64,000 nt of DNA from Glossina fuscipes (taxonomy: Eukaryota; Arthropoda; Insecta; Diptera; Glossinidae). The DNA lies in NCBI RefSeq assembly GCF_014805625.2, contig NW_023998436.1, positions 1,325,981-1,389,980 of the forward strand, in the 5' to 3' direction. The notes under the pieces are model-generated. The model had not been told where the DNA came from and made no database searches. It saw nothing but the letters and a program-made list of their open reading frames with translations. Shown piece by piece: positions 9,331-24,300 of this stretch. The first letter of the stretch is position 1. Each line of letters begins with the position of its first letter. A program made the position numbers and the translations under genes.

Positions 9331-12300
9331 GTAATAACATTCATTTGAATATGACTAAAATATCTCATTTAATAACTAAAAAGCATTTTGTATTTGTAGA
9401 GCACAGCGTTCCGAAAATTTTTTAATCATAAAGAAAAAAAAAAAGTAAAAATATTAATATTGGTAACGCATCAAATCGGGATACGTGTAATTTTTCTTCC
9501 GCTTTATTCGTTACATATATTATTAAGATTCAGCTTCGATCTTAAATCGATGTAAACTTTGGAAGGGATAAAATCCAAACATCTATACACATCTCATCTT
9601 AAAAATTATTTATCTTAGTTATCTTGACCACACTCATGTAGTATATAAATCACAAAAGAAAAGCGGATAGTTTTATAAGTCAACATGGGATAACTGAACT
9701 CCCACCTCTTTCTCTTTAAACGTTGATGTCATGTATTTGTTTTTGTTTTGAAAAAATTTATATACACAGCGTTAAGTAGAAAACTAAACTTGATACATAT
9801 ACTACCAGATTAATTTAGTTAACTCAATGTAAGATTATAAGAAAGTGTTTGGGGCAAAACTAGAAGGAAGAAGAATTTATACTTTAAGCTAGCTGTATCG
9901 TTTCCTACAACTACGTTTTATAGCCGCATCTCGCCTAAAAAATGTACGCAAGGTTCAAAAATATTTTCAACTTAAAAAAAGTTTGCAAATGATTAGAAAG
10001 GAGAATGGTGATGTTATAAAAAAAGAAAGGGTCCAAGTTTAAAATGACTAAAAAGTTAAAAAGATTTACAGACATTAAACTGTCAATTTATTGAAAATAC
10101 AATTCTGAAATCTGAATATGAACCTAAATGGTTGTGACAAGCAAGCCTACAACTCATGAAGCAACGCTGTTGATATCCTAGATTTGTTTCAAGGCGATTT
10201 TGCTATGTAGTTCTACAATGAATTTGTATAAGAAGGGGACGAGTTGTAATAAAAAGTGATTGGAATGCTTCGGAAGTAAGACGCGCTTTTTACTTTAACA
10301 ATAAAGTGCATCATGTTCTCCCACTCCTTAAAAAATATAACAAAATGTCGAAAAAGGGCTGCGGACAGTATGGATCACAAAAGACGGCTTATTTGGTCAA
10401 CTTACATACTTTCGAAACGTGCAATACGCTTTCACAGTTATCGGAAATAATAGGTGTACAAATCAATTCTCATCGTTTTTTGTTAAAATTCAATTTTAGT
10501 TAAAATATAATTGCTACAAAACTAGCCGGTTTGATCGCGAAATAGATATCGACGCATTTTTACACATTTTCAACTTTCGTAAAAAGCTGAATAAGTGGCA
10601 ATCGAAAGAGGCCAGATCTGGGGAATATAGCTGATGCGGTAAAATTACCAAGCCTAAGATGAAAAATATTGCATTGGCTCTTTTTGTCGGGAGACTGGCG
10701 GACGTACGCAAATTTTTATCGTTTACAAAACATAAATTTTTTTCCCCATATTTCGAAATTCACTTTTTAGCTATCTCGTAGCTTACTGCATTTTCACTCC
10801 ATGCCAATTAATTATTTCCGTAACTCCAGATGCATTCTTTCCAGTTAAAAGCGAAGTACAGTATATGACAACCATCGCCTTAAACTTTGATGTATGCTGG
10901 ACGACAACTAGCAAACAACTCGAACTTACATAAGTGAGTCACGTTTTATGAAGCAACCAATTCCAGCGGAGGGAATTTATTTGTGCATCTAATAAGAGTT
11001 AATGAAAACGGAATGTCAAGTGTTTACATTGTTTCATGAGTTTATTATTTCTTCATACATTTATACACTTCCTCTTTAGCTACCGCCGATTATATTAAAA
11101 GGAATTTTTTGACCGATTGATTTGTAGGTTGAGGTTTTTGTAATGCGGGTGTGTTCAAAAAATATATTTTTTCACGAAAAATATTTATTCATTAACATTT
11201 TTTGACCCCTTCAAAGTAATTCGCCTTAGATTCCCTTTCTCTAATCCCCGAAGCTTTTCTGATATGAGCTTTTTGGTATGACAAGAGCTCATCCACCAAT
11301 GCGGTCTTTATATCCGTAATCGTGGCAAAGCTCGATTTTTTCCTGGGTCTTTTCAGTTTTAAGAACACGAAGAAGCCGCAGGCAGTGAAGCCCGGTGAAC
11401 ACTGTGGCTAAGACATGATTGCAATGCGGTTTTTTGCCAAAAAATTACGATCGAGTGACGGGAGGTGGGCTGGCGCTTATCGTGTCATCGTTATCCTGGC
11501 AAACACCTTCAATAACTTCTCCAATAATAATTCGAAAATGCTCCACAACAATTTTCTTTCCTGCCTGAACGCTTTGATCGGATGTTGATGTGTTGCGCCG
11601 TCCAGGGGAGACAACGTCATTAATATTTTCTCGGCTTTCTGTGAAGAGCTTATACCACTTACTAGAATAGCATCGTAATAACGAAACATTTGTAAGGAAT
11701 GGGCAGGGAATGAACTAATCCTTCCTATTGCTCTCCATGGCTAGTATTGCAGGAAAGTTAATATTCAAACTTGGCCAGTTACTAAGTGTATATAGGGCAG
11801 CGACAGTAGTTTCCTTAAAAATTCCTAATTTGCTTAGAATAGTAATTGTGTTATGGTTAAAATGATAAGAAAATCTCCGCACCAAATTCCACGTGCGGAA
11901 ATTTCCATTTTCAAGAGAGTTCGTTTTCTGAGACGTACGCGAACGACTTTATTGTCAATAGGGTTTTTTAATCAATAGCGAATAAGTTCATTTTTAAAAT
12001 TGCTCTGGCATATATGTGTTCCGTATTCGGAAATTTGGTGTGTGCAATGGTGGTCATGTCCTATGTACTTTATTATATTTTCAGCAGGTTTTGCAATTGT
12101 GGCACATTTTTCATGCCCTCTATATTCTCCAGTATGTCTACCTTGCTTCTTTCTTGCTACTGTTACCGCCGTAAAAGCCAAAAATTTGCAAAGATTATGA
12201 GAAAGGACTGAAACCGTCTTTAACGGATGATCACCTCGTTACCGTTAGCTTTCGAGCATTGATTTTCAATTTCAATTCTTTTTTTACAAAGTTTAAAATT

Positions 12301-15300
12301 CAATTTTATGCTAAGACTTTCGATTTCGTAAGTTATGAATAATTATTATTTTATTTGCAAACCTATAAAATATTTATGTATCCATGTATGTTTATATGTA
12401 TTTTCTTAGTTAAGTTTAGCTAATATAAGGTTATGAGAACATTTTGTTGGGTGGCACCTGAACTTTCTCTGCAGGTAGTAGGGCAATATTTAATTTTATA
12501 AGGAAATGCAAAACATTTCCAGTGTGATTCAAAAGCTTTCACAGCGAGATTATTGGTGGCTCAAATGGGCCAGTATAAATCCCCTCCGATAGTCTATCCC
12601 TGCACGGATGTAGCTTCAGTTAAGATAACAATCATAAGAATTGAATATTAAAGTAAACGCACACATATATCTCTTTGAAGCGCATCTTGGAAAGTGGGCA
12701 AACTGATTAGCAGCAAACCTTTCTTGATATCAAGGAGAATATTCTTCTATTCTAACGCTTCGACGAAATTTACAAGAAATTTCGAAATTTATTTTCGTCA
12801 TGGTTAACCTTATATAAAATTCATTTTATCTTCCTATTACATTGACGGTATATGCCGTCAAAGTTATCAAAATCACACCAAAAGTCTAGATGGATGGCGT
12901 AACTAAGTCAACGAACATATGACGCTTGATACTTAAATTTATTAAATATGATTATAAAAATGTTGTTAAAAGAGTCGTAGCTACTTATAGCATTAAGTAG
13001 TATTCCAATTTTTTTTAGTACCTAGTTCTAGGTTTTTGTTTCTTATTAGAAAATGTAAGTAAAATGAAAGTAGTGGGGCACAGTCAATTATTAAATACCC
13101 CACACCAACCTACAGTTACTCATGCATCAGGTTTTCAAGACAAGGTGTCATATTTGGAAGTGGTTGAAGCAGTGGCCCAGTTGAAAGCATTTTCAGTATC
13201 GTTCATGCTGGAGCCAAATCACGTCAGTATACCAAATTTCATCAAAATGTCTCAAAAATTGAACACAAGAAAACGAGACAGACGGACAGACAGGCTCTAA
13301 TAAAAGGTGGATCTATCTCAAGTCCTTCTGCATACATCCGCATAAACTTAATATACTTTTATATCATAAGTAGTGCAGGATGTAATAAGTTCTAATAATG
13401 AGTGCAAGTATAGGTATTATCCTATTCAAAAACTTAAAAGCCAAAGACTAAATTTCGTACAAAATTTCAAAATATATATCGACAAATATTAAAATGTATT
13501 GAAACTTTTCCATTCGCAAGAGGACTCAATATTGAGAGAAACCAAATACTTTGCTATATTATTACATAATATTTCATAATTTACTAACGGTCATTAGTGA
13601 AAGTTATTGATGAAATCACTGTTTAACTCAAATACCATTTCGGAATAGACAATGACCTTATTAGGAGTCAACGCTGTTATCTTTATTGGTAACAGGATCT
13701 AGATAACAGCAAGCAACAGCAACAATATTAACAAAGGGCTTCACCTCTTTTATAACGGCACGTACTAGCCATCAGCGGTCAGAGTATTTGTGGCGAAGAC
13801 AAGTAGACAACGACAAGTAGACGAGTAGAGAAGACCCAAGTATTCTTCGTTTTCTTTCTTTTGGTATATAAGAATTGTTTTAAAATTGTATTTCGTTTTA
13901 CTCAGCTAGAAAATCAAATCCTTTAGTCTAGACCAGGCATGGGCAACTGCAAGCCCGTGATATAGTCGAGTGCGACCTGCTATGTTTAAAGTGCCAAATA
14001 ACTCAATTTGCTCGCATATAGCAAATGGATTTTATCTGCCTTCATTCGTGAAGCCTTTTTTTTTGGCTCCCGCAGTGGTACAATAATTAAAATTGGCCTA
14101 TTGATGGAAACAGTTGCCCACCCCTGGCCTAGACGTAGGTTACGTCAAGGGTACTTTCATTTGTTCACACATATCTAAGCCAAAATGAGTTAGTGGTTTA
14201 AAGACGTTGAAGGCCTTAGAGTGAAGAGATGGCCACTCTTGAAGGAAAGTGTTACTCACAATCATATATTTTCTAAGAACTTATACGCTTTGGCATACGC
14301 ACGGCTATAGCACAAAAGGGAGACAACGATTGCATGGCTTTCATCGAGACCAGTAAGTGGTGATATGTTCTAATGTTATTAATGGGTTAAAGGACGAGTA
14401 CGTATTGCGGAAGAGATTTAAAGTGTACAACGATCTTCCGGAGTAAGAAGTGTTTCACATTTTCGGTCGTAAGCTGGGAAGAGAGTAAATGTTTCAATCA
14501 AGCCGAAAAATAGGCGAAGTCCGTACCAAAAAATCTTTCAACCGATATTGGATGGCACCGAGAAGAGTAGTTGTTTCTACTCATTGTCGGTGAAACTTGC
14601 GCCTGCTACGAAGAAGATCTGCAGATCGCAGAGTTGAAGTTCCGAGTATATGGGTTTTCGTTTAGTTGCCGCTGGCAATCCAGCATACCAGAGTACCATT
14701 CAAAAAGATTATATCAACTAGGTGAAGGCATAAAGATAAAGATGTTAAATCCATAATCTAAGATGTTAAATCTATAGTCTAATGATGTAATATTAAATAA
14801 GTGGAGTAAGTTATTTATAGATAATAGGGAGCGAAAAAATTCGAAGAAATAGAATCGCCAGTTTCGTACCTACATACTCGTGATTGAAGTTGCATTAAGG
14901 CGACATCATTAAGCGCAGCATTGCCTTTTCGTCATTCGAAGAACTACGTAAGTTTTATGAAACTTAAAAAATGGAAAAGTCCAAAGAAATGAAATAGAAG
15001 ACTAGGGGAAAAAAATGACATGCATTTCTCGTTGAAGCATGCTTTACAAGGAAAACAATGAAGAACAAATAAAAACTTAAAATCTTATGAAATCCAACTA
15101 CTGTACTGTATCTTTACTTTAAATCCGCTAGAAAGTGCTTTTCAGTTCGCATAATTAACTTTGCTTATAAAGAACATAGAGAAAATTGAAAAAGGGAAAA
15201 TTCTTCAAACTTCTAAGTACGTTCCCTCAAAAGAAGAATTTTTATCGGGCAGGGATAATGACCATTATCTGAAACATGGCGATGAAAAAACTGCTTGTTC

Positions 15301-18300
15301 ATGTTTTTCTAATGCAAAATTTTGTTCTATCAATCTGTACAAATGCCTACATGTTCATTGTATTAATGATTATATTTCTTATTAAGATTAATAAAATAAA
15401 AAAATAATAAAAAAAATTATATATACATACATATACATATATATAGATATATATACATATTAATTGATATTTTTAAATTTTATATATTTTTAGATTACAA
15501 TGAATAAATCGTCGAAAAAGAAGAATATTTTGGAATCGGAAAATGAATATGATGAAAAATCTGAACTAAATAAAGACGCAATCGCTGCTGCGGCATTAGA
15601 GGAAAAGGCTCAAGTTGAAAATGGTTTCACATCGGATAGCAGTAGTAATGATTTATTAGAAAAATGTCCGATTTGTCTATTAACTTTTCGTCAGCAAGAA
15701 ATCGGTTCGCCGTCAACATGTCAGCATATTTTTTGTGCCAATTGCATTGAAGCTTGGTCGAAGAATGTGCAAACATGTCCGATAGATCGTATCGAATTTC
15801 AAAGGATTATCGTGCGTGAATCATATGAAAATCGTCGAATATTACGCGAAATAAATGTTGATCCTAATTTACTTAATAAAAAATCGGTAGATAATATTGA
15901 TTTAGAATCTGAAGATGATGTAACAAATTGTGAGATATGTAATAGATCGGATCGGGAAGATGTGATGTTGTTGTGCGATCATTGCAATCAAGGCTATCAT
16001 ATGGATTGTTTAACACCATCGCTGGTGGAAGTACCAGAAGGATCATGGTATTGTGATAATTGCGTTGATTCACAAGATGAAGATGAAGATGATAATGTGG
16101 AAGCGGAATTGAATATGTTATATGAAGATATTAGGGATATGGGTATCCCGGATAGTCTTTTACATGTACGCGAAGTACATCAACCAAGAATTTTACGTAC
16201 GCGTCAAAATGAAAGAATTAGAGCAGCTGTTCTTAGACGTACAAGGGGTAGTAGTTCTCAGTTGGAAATGAATGTAGCTACAAGAACTTCTTCGCAGACC
16301 TCGCGAAGACTTCGGTCAACAACTACGACAACAACAACAACTACTACGACAAAAACTAGACGTACGGTCGCCGAAAGGAATCAAAGGAATAGTGGCGTAT
16401 CAAGGACAAGAAAGCGACGTAGGCGTCGCAAGCCAGGCAGGCGACGTACATACGTTGTTGAATACGATTTGAATAATTTCGATGAAAAATTTGCTATTAA
16501 GACAACAAAAAAAATTATTCGAAAGCGGAGGCGAAAGATCCGCTCAAAACGTAAAGCAAAAGCGGCAAGCAAAAGCTTAGCTGAACAGTTTGGTGTGAAA
16601 AAGGACGTAAAATATACGTCTCAGCTCTCTGGCACTGGTGCTACATTTTCTCTGTTTGGGAGTCGTAATGATTTGGAATATTTCTCAGACAGTGACAATG
16701 GCGAAGATATCGAAAATGAAATACACATTGAAAGTGGCCCAGGTATGGCCGTACAAACTTCGGTACGTGTATCTTGTAATGCCCCCTACAGAAACCGTAA
16801 AGGTTTATTGCTTAGAAGTTTAATGGGAAATCAAACATCACGTCCGGCCTGCTTCGCTCCAACGACTAACAATTCCGATATACTGTCTAGTATAATTAAT
16901 ATGCAAGATCGATGGCATAACGCGAGTCGTAACTTAGAGAAGGTACATATTAATCCCGATGGAACTTTGAACTTACCGAACGCACCTGAAGATCGGGGAA
17001 GCACAGCACCACTCGCAACAGCGATTGAAATTGATAGGACGAATATTCCGCGTAATCGTCCTGATGCAAATGTTGTTACCGAAGCCCCTTTATATTCACG
17101 CGGAGGAGGAAATGCCAGTTTTAACAATAGTGGCGGTGGAGGTTATAACAATCGTTACAACAATAACAATAACAGTAGTAGCAGCGGTCAGAATTATCGG
17201 GGCGGCAGTACTGGTAGTGGAAATCAATATAGACATTCCACTGGTGGAGTGGGTGCTGCAGGTGGAGTATCAAATTTCCATATGGTAGGACGAGGCAATT
17301 TTAACTTTAGCAATAATCCAAACTATAATAACCCCAATCAAAATCAAATTACATTTTCACCGTTTCCACTGCGCTTCCAACAACGCAATCAACAAAATAA
17401 TCAACGTAATAATAATCAACAACGTAATTCTTTACCATTCATAAACAATCGCAACAATGAGCGCAATGACTCCACACAACACCAACAAAATAATCGTTTT
17501 GTTGTTAATATACCGTCAAATTTACCACCGCCGCCTATACAACAATTAGGACTTCAGCAAAATATAAACGCATCCAATGATAACAGTTTGTTTGCCGGCC
17601 TACCGCCGCCCGTGTGCGGACCACCACCAGGTTTACCGCCAGCCGCAGCTATTGCATTACCTACGCCCGTTTTGATGAGTGTACCGCCACCGCCCGCGCC
17701 GCCACCAGTTGTCGCGTCTTTAAATTTCTCTGCTGGGCCAACTTCTTTGTTTCAACTAAATTCGGATTATGGTAACGACGATGACGCATCCAATTGTCCA
17801 AACTTTTCAGTATACTCTCAAGAATCGCAAGAAGTAGCGAAATCATCTGAAAACAATTCAGTGAACGAAGCAGCCACTCAGGCTAAGGTATGATGTATAA
17901 TGTTTATTACTTTCTTCTTACTATTTAAGTATCTATTCGGAATGGCGACACATTCTCATGAGACCAGAATCAATTCGTTTGTTAATACTTTGATGCGCTT
18001 AGACTCCTCGTTCATGTTCACTTCATTTGCCTTCGTATATGAGTTTGTTAATACTTTCATTGATGCGTTTAGGTTTCTTGCTCATATTCATATATGAGCT
18101 TTAAAAGATTTCATTTGGAGGCACTCCGTTGAAGTAGGTCGAATAAAGAACCAAAGTAAAGTCAAAACCGAAAACTCAAGCGAACTAGTGCAGTTTTATA
18201 ATAAGAACCAAATAAATAATTTAAAGACAGTCAGTTCCAAGGTTGTCGGGATTGTGTATGTAACCATGTCATATGAAAAATGTTGTCATAATGTTCAAAA

Positions 18301-21300
18301 TAATAGCCAAAGCGACTAAGGATAGACAAGTAGCATCAATGACAACATAAATAATTGCTCCCCGGTTAAGAGCAAAAGCCTAACTACTAAATATCCGATG
18401 CCGTACTACGCATCCTCGTCATAAAATATCAAAAATTATACATTGTTGTCTGAGAGAACTTACAAGGGAAAGAATTCGAACAACGGGCCTATGTGATCCA
18501 AATTAAGTAGTAGGTAAAATATTGAAAATTGCACATTACTTCCTACTACAAAGGCATTCGAAAAACGTTTGTATTTCATCCAATATTTCCACCTATTAAT
18601 TTATTAAATGTTTTTCATAAGACGGCTTAATTAAGAGAGGGCTTTCCAAAGCGAACACCTTTTTTAATCTTAGCGGAAATTTTTTTTTAATCTTTTCACC
18701 AAAATATCTCGCAAATTTCAACTTGTAGGATGAACACAAAAACACATGGAGAGATCGACCGACAGACGTGTTGTGAACAATTCAGAAAATATATCTCAAT
18801 TACTTCTAAACGCTATATATATCTGCACGAACTTAAATGCTTAGGCAAATAGTCAGTTAGACAAAGAGACAGACAGATGTGCTTAGAGCAATTCACAAAA
18901 TATATCTCAATTACGTCTAAACGTTGCATATATCTGTACGAGATTAAATGCTTGGACACATAGACAGCGGACGTGCTTCGAGCAATCCAGAAAATATATC
19001 TCAATTAATTTCAATGGCTGCATATATCTGCACGAATTTAAATGCCTGAACAGACAGAGAGATAGACACACGCGCTTAGAACAATCCAGAAAATATATGT
19101 ACTTCTAAACGCTGCACATATTTGCACCAATCTAAATGCCTGAATAAATAGAAAGATAGACAGACGTGCTTAGAGCACTTAAGAAATTATATCCCAGTTA
19201 ATACTAAGGGTTCCATACATTTGCGCGAACTTAAGTACTTGGCGTGCTTAGGGCAATTCAAAAAAAAATATATCTCAATTATTTCCAGGGCTGCACACAT
19301 GTGGCAATAGTTAAATGGTATTCGGCGCAAGAATGCCGACAAACTTAACTTCTTAAGATACCTCTTCGTCAAGTCGTTTTTTTAATCACCGCGCTAGCAA
19401 GTTATTGATGAGGTTATTGCGGTAGCTTACATATTCAAAATACAGTTGTGACTGCGCTAGGTCCACTTTTAAATTTAAATTCGGAAACTGTTCAGAAAAA
19501 TTTCACTTCACGATGTCGGGAATGTTTGAATGTGTTCAGAAATTCCTTCTAAACGAGAGAAGGGACTTTAGCCGATAATTTCACTGATGTTTTTGAGGAT
19601 AAAACCAGTAAGATAAAGATAGAATGAACAGCGCACCGATTTTGCACTTTAAGCATAAAAATTTCGCTCCATCCGCTTAAAATAGTCCTATTTCGCAACA
19701 ATAATCAGATCAGCTAGGAAGAATATCTACAAGCTTTTATAAATATTTATAAATTTGTTCCATCCAGATACGCGTTAGTCATTCATTTGTTGCTCGTATG
19801 CCTTTCTAACAATGATTGTGCCCTTGGTTTTTGCTTAAAGGTTTCTTTTCATGTTTTTTTTTTTTTAACGGTACATAGATGATTTGTTAATCGGTTGATT
19901 TGCAGTAATCTATTAGCTGTTATGTTAGGAAAAAGGCGTGGGGGCTTTGTTTTGTAATTGAAATGTTGACAAAACAGAAAACATACAGAAAACAATACAT
20001 TCACTACACAACCACAAAAATGGTATACTAACCATGAATATCATTTTCTTTTTCCTATACACAAATTATCACTTCTCAGGAAGACGATGAGAACGAAGAT
20101 TTAGTACAATTAGATGATGATGATGAAATACCAATGCCGCCCGAACCTAGTCCAAGAGAAAAACAAAACTCGATCACAGCCAATAAAGCAACAGCAACAA
20201 CAACAGCAACGGTTCGAAATTCAGAATTATATGAACCGGAAAATCCTACAGAAGAAATTGACGAAGATACAAATGAAAATTTTCAAGGTACGGAAAAAGC
20301 TGTTGATCGTGAAATTGAGGGTGAGGGCGACGATGACGATGATGGTGACAATAATGATAATAATAATAATAATGATGAAAATACAAAAATTACAAATGCG
20401 GTTATAGAACCTGATCGTGATGATGACAGTTCATCATTAGATAGTGATAACGTCATCATAATAGAAAATGAGACTATATTTAAATCGAACGAGTCTAAGC
20501 AAACGCGTTCAGATAAAGACATCGGTCAGTCGGCAGTACGGGCTCCATCGCTAAGCTCTGCAGCTTCAGATACGCGTGCACTCGAAACGGAAGTAGTTGC
20601 CTCAAGTCGAAAGGGGGTACTTGATTTATATGATGATAGTGATTGGGAAGAATTAGATATAGAACGACCAAAAGGTTATGATAAAATTGTATCACCTAAT
20701 AATAACACTACAGCAAACATTTTAGCACACACTGACAGCGACGAGAACAAGAAAAATCCTGAACAAGATCGTTCGTATACACCTTGTTTGGATGAAAAGA
20801 ATGAAACTGAAGAGTCCGATCAAGGCGGCGGTGCACCCGTTCCCGAACAACTTCCATCTGAGGCGGCAAGTCCCGAAATAATTAAACTAGATGAAAAAGT
20901 CAACGAGGAACCTATCGATAACATGGATACTGAAATGATATCTGACGACGAAGATGAAAATGATCAAGATCGCAGCAAAGAACGCAATAAAAACAAACGG
21001 CAAGGGGGCGATAAACGCAACAAAGATAATGTTGAGACGTTTAAAAAAGTGAGCGGTAAACAGAAAGAACGTAACTATCGTGGTGACAAACAACAGTACT
21101 ATAAGCGATCGGATAAAAGACGCAGAACGAAGTCACCTGTAAGATCACGTTCGCGTTCATATAGATCAAATCGGTCTAGAGGTAGATCTCGATCAAGATC
21201 ACGTTCAATACGTAATCGGGGTAGGGGTAGATCACGAAGTAGGTCCAACAATAAAGAGAATCAAAATCGTTGGGGAGGGAATCACAGAGACGGTGGTCGA

Positions 21301-24300
21301 GAAGGAGGTCGTTTTTCTAGAGGTCAACAACGAAATAAACGACGAGAATTACCTCGCTATGACGTGCGTAATGTAGTTGGTCAACATTCACACAGAGCGA
21401 TTAAAGACCGTTACGGTCGCGATACTTCTCGACCTAGAAGGAATAGCCGGTCAGTTAGTAGAGGACGAAGAGCCTTGCCCAACAGGCTGTCATATTCTCC
21501 AGGACGCTCTCGATCACGTTCACGTTCGCGCTCTCGATCTATATCTATACAAGCTCGTCGCAATCGTCGGCTAAGTATTAGTCTATCTCCATCACCTGGG
21601 CCCACACATCGTAATCGCTCTCTGTCACCATCCCCTCGGCGATTCACGCCGATGCGGAGACGATCGGTTTCTCTTGAAATTAGAAAGTCGCCATTCCGGC
21701 CACGTTCCCGTAGCCCATTGCGTGCAATAAGATCACGGTCCTTTTCTCGTGGTCCAACCCATCAAATGAATGGACGTAAAATCATGCGCCGATCACGTGG
21801 CAGATCGCCATCATTGGAACCGCGTAAAGCATTAATACGAACTCGTTCACATTCACGCTCTCGTTCACGTTCATTATCACCTCGCTACACTCCACGTTTA
21901 AGTCGTAGCCGTAGCCGTACCCGCACAAAAAGCCCACGCTTGAAAGGCAAAAAGAGAAAATCAAAAGAATCGAGGAAAAAGAAGGGTAAACGACGCATTC
22001 CTAGCCTAACCCCTTCTCCCAACCAAAGAATTTTACGTCAGGAGGTTTTCGAAGTGGAAAAGCCACCAAAAAAGAAACGACGTCGAACACGTTCTCCACG
22101 AATCACATCGCAAGTCGAGGAGCACGAATGGTCACCGTCACCAAGCCCCCCACCAGCTATTGCTACGGAGTATGATTACTCACAGGACAAAAATATTTCA
22201 TGGACTCCTCCCATGCACTCTCCTCACTCTGAACAAGATGATACAGCCATAGCGATTTATCAACCCGATATTAGACGAAGTGTCTCGCGATCAAGTCGTA
22301 AAGAAAAAAGTAAACGCACTAAAAAGAAGAAAAAAGGTGAAAAACGACGAGAAATTCGCAAAGAAAAAAAACGCAAACGACGTACCGAAACTCCCGAACC
22401 TGTCCCATCCAAAGAAGTATTTGCCTCTGGCAATAATATTCTTGTTAGTGTTAGTTTCAACAAAGAAGTTCCTTCGACCCAACAACATGTACCACAACAA
22501 ACAATTGTTACATTACCACCAAATCGCGAGGACTTACTCTCGAACAGACGCATATCGATTGATAGACTTACGAACTGTAGTACGAATACAAAAAAACGTA
22601 AAGAGAAACGGAAAAAAATCGATACCAAGCCCATCGCAATTATAGATTTAGAGAGGTCTCCTTTTCAAGTTCATCAAGAACCCACGGATGTCATAGTTCT
22701 AACGGACAGCGAAGATAATCACGAAAGTCAACGTGAACATAGGCGAGAAAGACGGAGAAGTGAATCCAGCCCCAAGGAATTGGATGAAACACATCGTAAT
22801 CAAAGGGGGGATGCCAGCGGAGGTCAATGTTCGGATCAATCACCTGAGAGATTAGATGCAATACATGAAGAATCCTATGATATACCACAAACTGGACCTA
22901 AAACACCCCCAGAGCCACCTCTGGTGAAATTTAATTTGCAACCGAAGAAACAAAACAAAGTGCGAAATCCTCTTCACGAAGACGATGACGATGATTTAAA
23001 TTCCGATCCGTGTTTGGACGACCATGCGCAGCAACAACAACAGGATCAACACCGTCAAGATATAGAATCTCTGCATGGTCAAAGTAATCAGAAAATCGGG
23101 CCCAATACACCACCAGAATCAGGCCCGTGTTCGCCAGATGCATACGATCCTTTCGAACCGACTAAGTCTCCCTCAATATCACCACGCTCACCGACGCCAC
23201 CGCCCACGCAACTTGATGTTTCACAAAGTGCAATGTGCGAAAGTGTAGAATCCAGTCAAAAACATATTGCCACAGTCGACGATCAACGTAGAGATCAAAT
23301 ACCAGGTATAGGCAGCGGTGGACCGCAAGGTACTTCACTTAATCCCGTCGATTTGGTTATGGCGCTGATGAATTCTAAATCAACAGCAAACAACAGCCAG
23401 GATCTTGCAAATAAATCAAATGATTCACAGTTTACTAATAGCATAAGTTCCGTTAACCCACATGACGAGTCTATGCGCGATAAAAGTGATGATACAAACG
23501 CAATTACCGTTCTCTCAAACGTTTTACTATCCTCCGGCAACGTTCAACATATACCTAGTATCTCTAGTCCGACACCGCCGACTATGCCCAAAAAAATGTT
23601 CTCAATCCCGAAAATTGGGGGCAGCGGTGGTGGGAGCAGTAGTAGCGGTGCGAATATACGAAATGGTGGGGCAGCATTAAATGCTGATGACTCTTTTAAC
23701 CTAAACGATATTGAGAGTCCTTACTCACCGGGCTCGGCCGACTATGAAGATCTTTTCGAACCGCCGCCAGATAATAGCAATATTAAGCGACGTAGTTCGA
23801 AACGAACTGGAAACGTGGGTGCAAGTGGAAAGCCGGACGTATTTGATAATCTTTTCGGTAGCTCCTCACCCATAGCTCACGCTCGCTTGCCTCCGTACAC
23901 TCCGTCTAAAAAACACAAAAACGCAGCTGCTATTATGGGAGCATCAAGAAAGTCAAAAATCAAAGGTGGGTTTGGTTTCCTTCCACACAATTTCGAAAAC
24001 GGCGTATGTAGCGGCAGCAATTTCTGCGTGCATACTTTTATAGTATGTCGATCTTATCTGCTTTAATATGGGAAGTAATTTCGCTTTGTTTTTTTTTGTT
24101 TACAAAATTCATTTATTTTCTTTCTTTTTTTTTGTAACAAAACTTTATAAAATTGGTAAGTGAAGATTATTAAGTTACATATCAAATTTTTATTTAAGTT
24201 ACAGTGCAAATGCTTTTAGCCGGTAATGAAAATTTATGTGGTTGAATTTTTTTAATGCACCCACCACTAAATATTAAGCACCGTTTGTAACAATTAGGAA

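Larger units (their letters stand above)
9331..15493 (+). other. Phrf1 intron 1 (6.2 kb)
   Basis: The intron runs from GTAATA to TTTTTAG. It contains two mariner fragments (10514-10720 and 11160-11700), a family A repeat copy (13170-13385) and a complete hAT MITE (13934-14126). Other stretches (9400-10500, 11700-13150 and 14130-15420) show no recognisable gene or domain. Small open frames at 12000-12200 and 14571-14756 have no support. The end is strongly AT-rich (15395-15480). Confidence 0.85.

Noticed and set aside
14280..14760. A possible transposase remnant
   Set aside because: The frames are broken and I could not match any block to mariner, Tc1, hAT or another family.
21411..22634. Long open frames antisense or in other frames within Phrf1 exon 3
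   Set aside because: They mirror the RS-, Lys- and Asp-rich coding strand, have low-complexity products and no domain.
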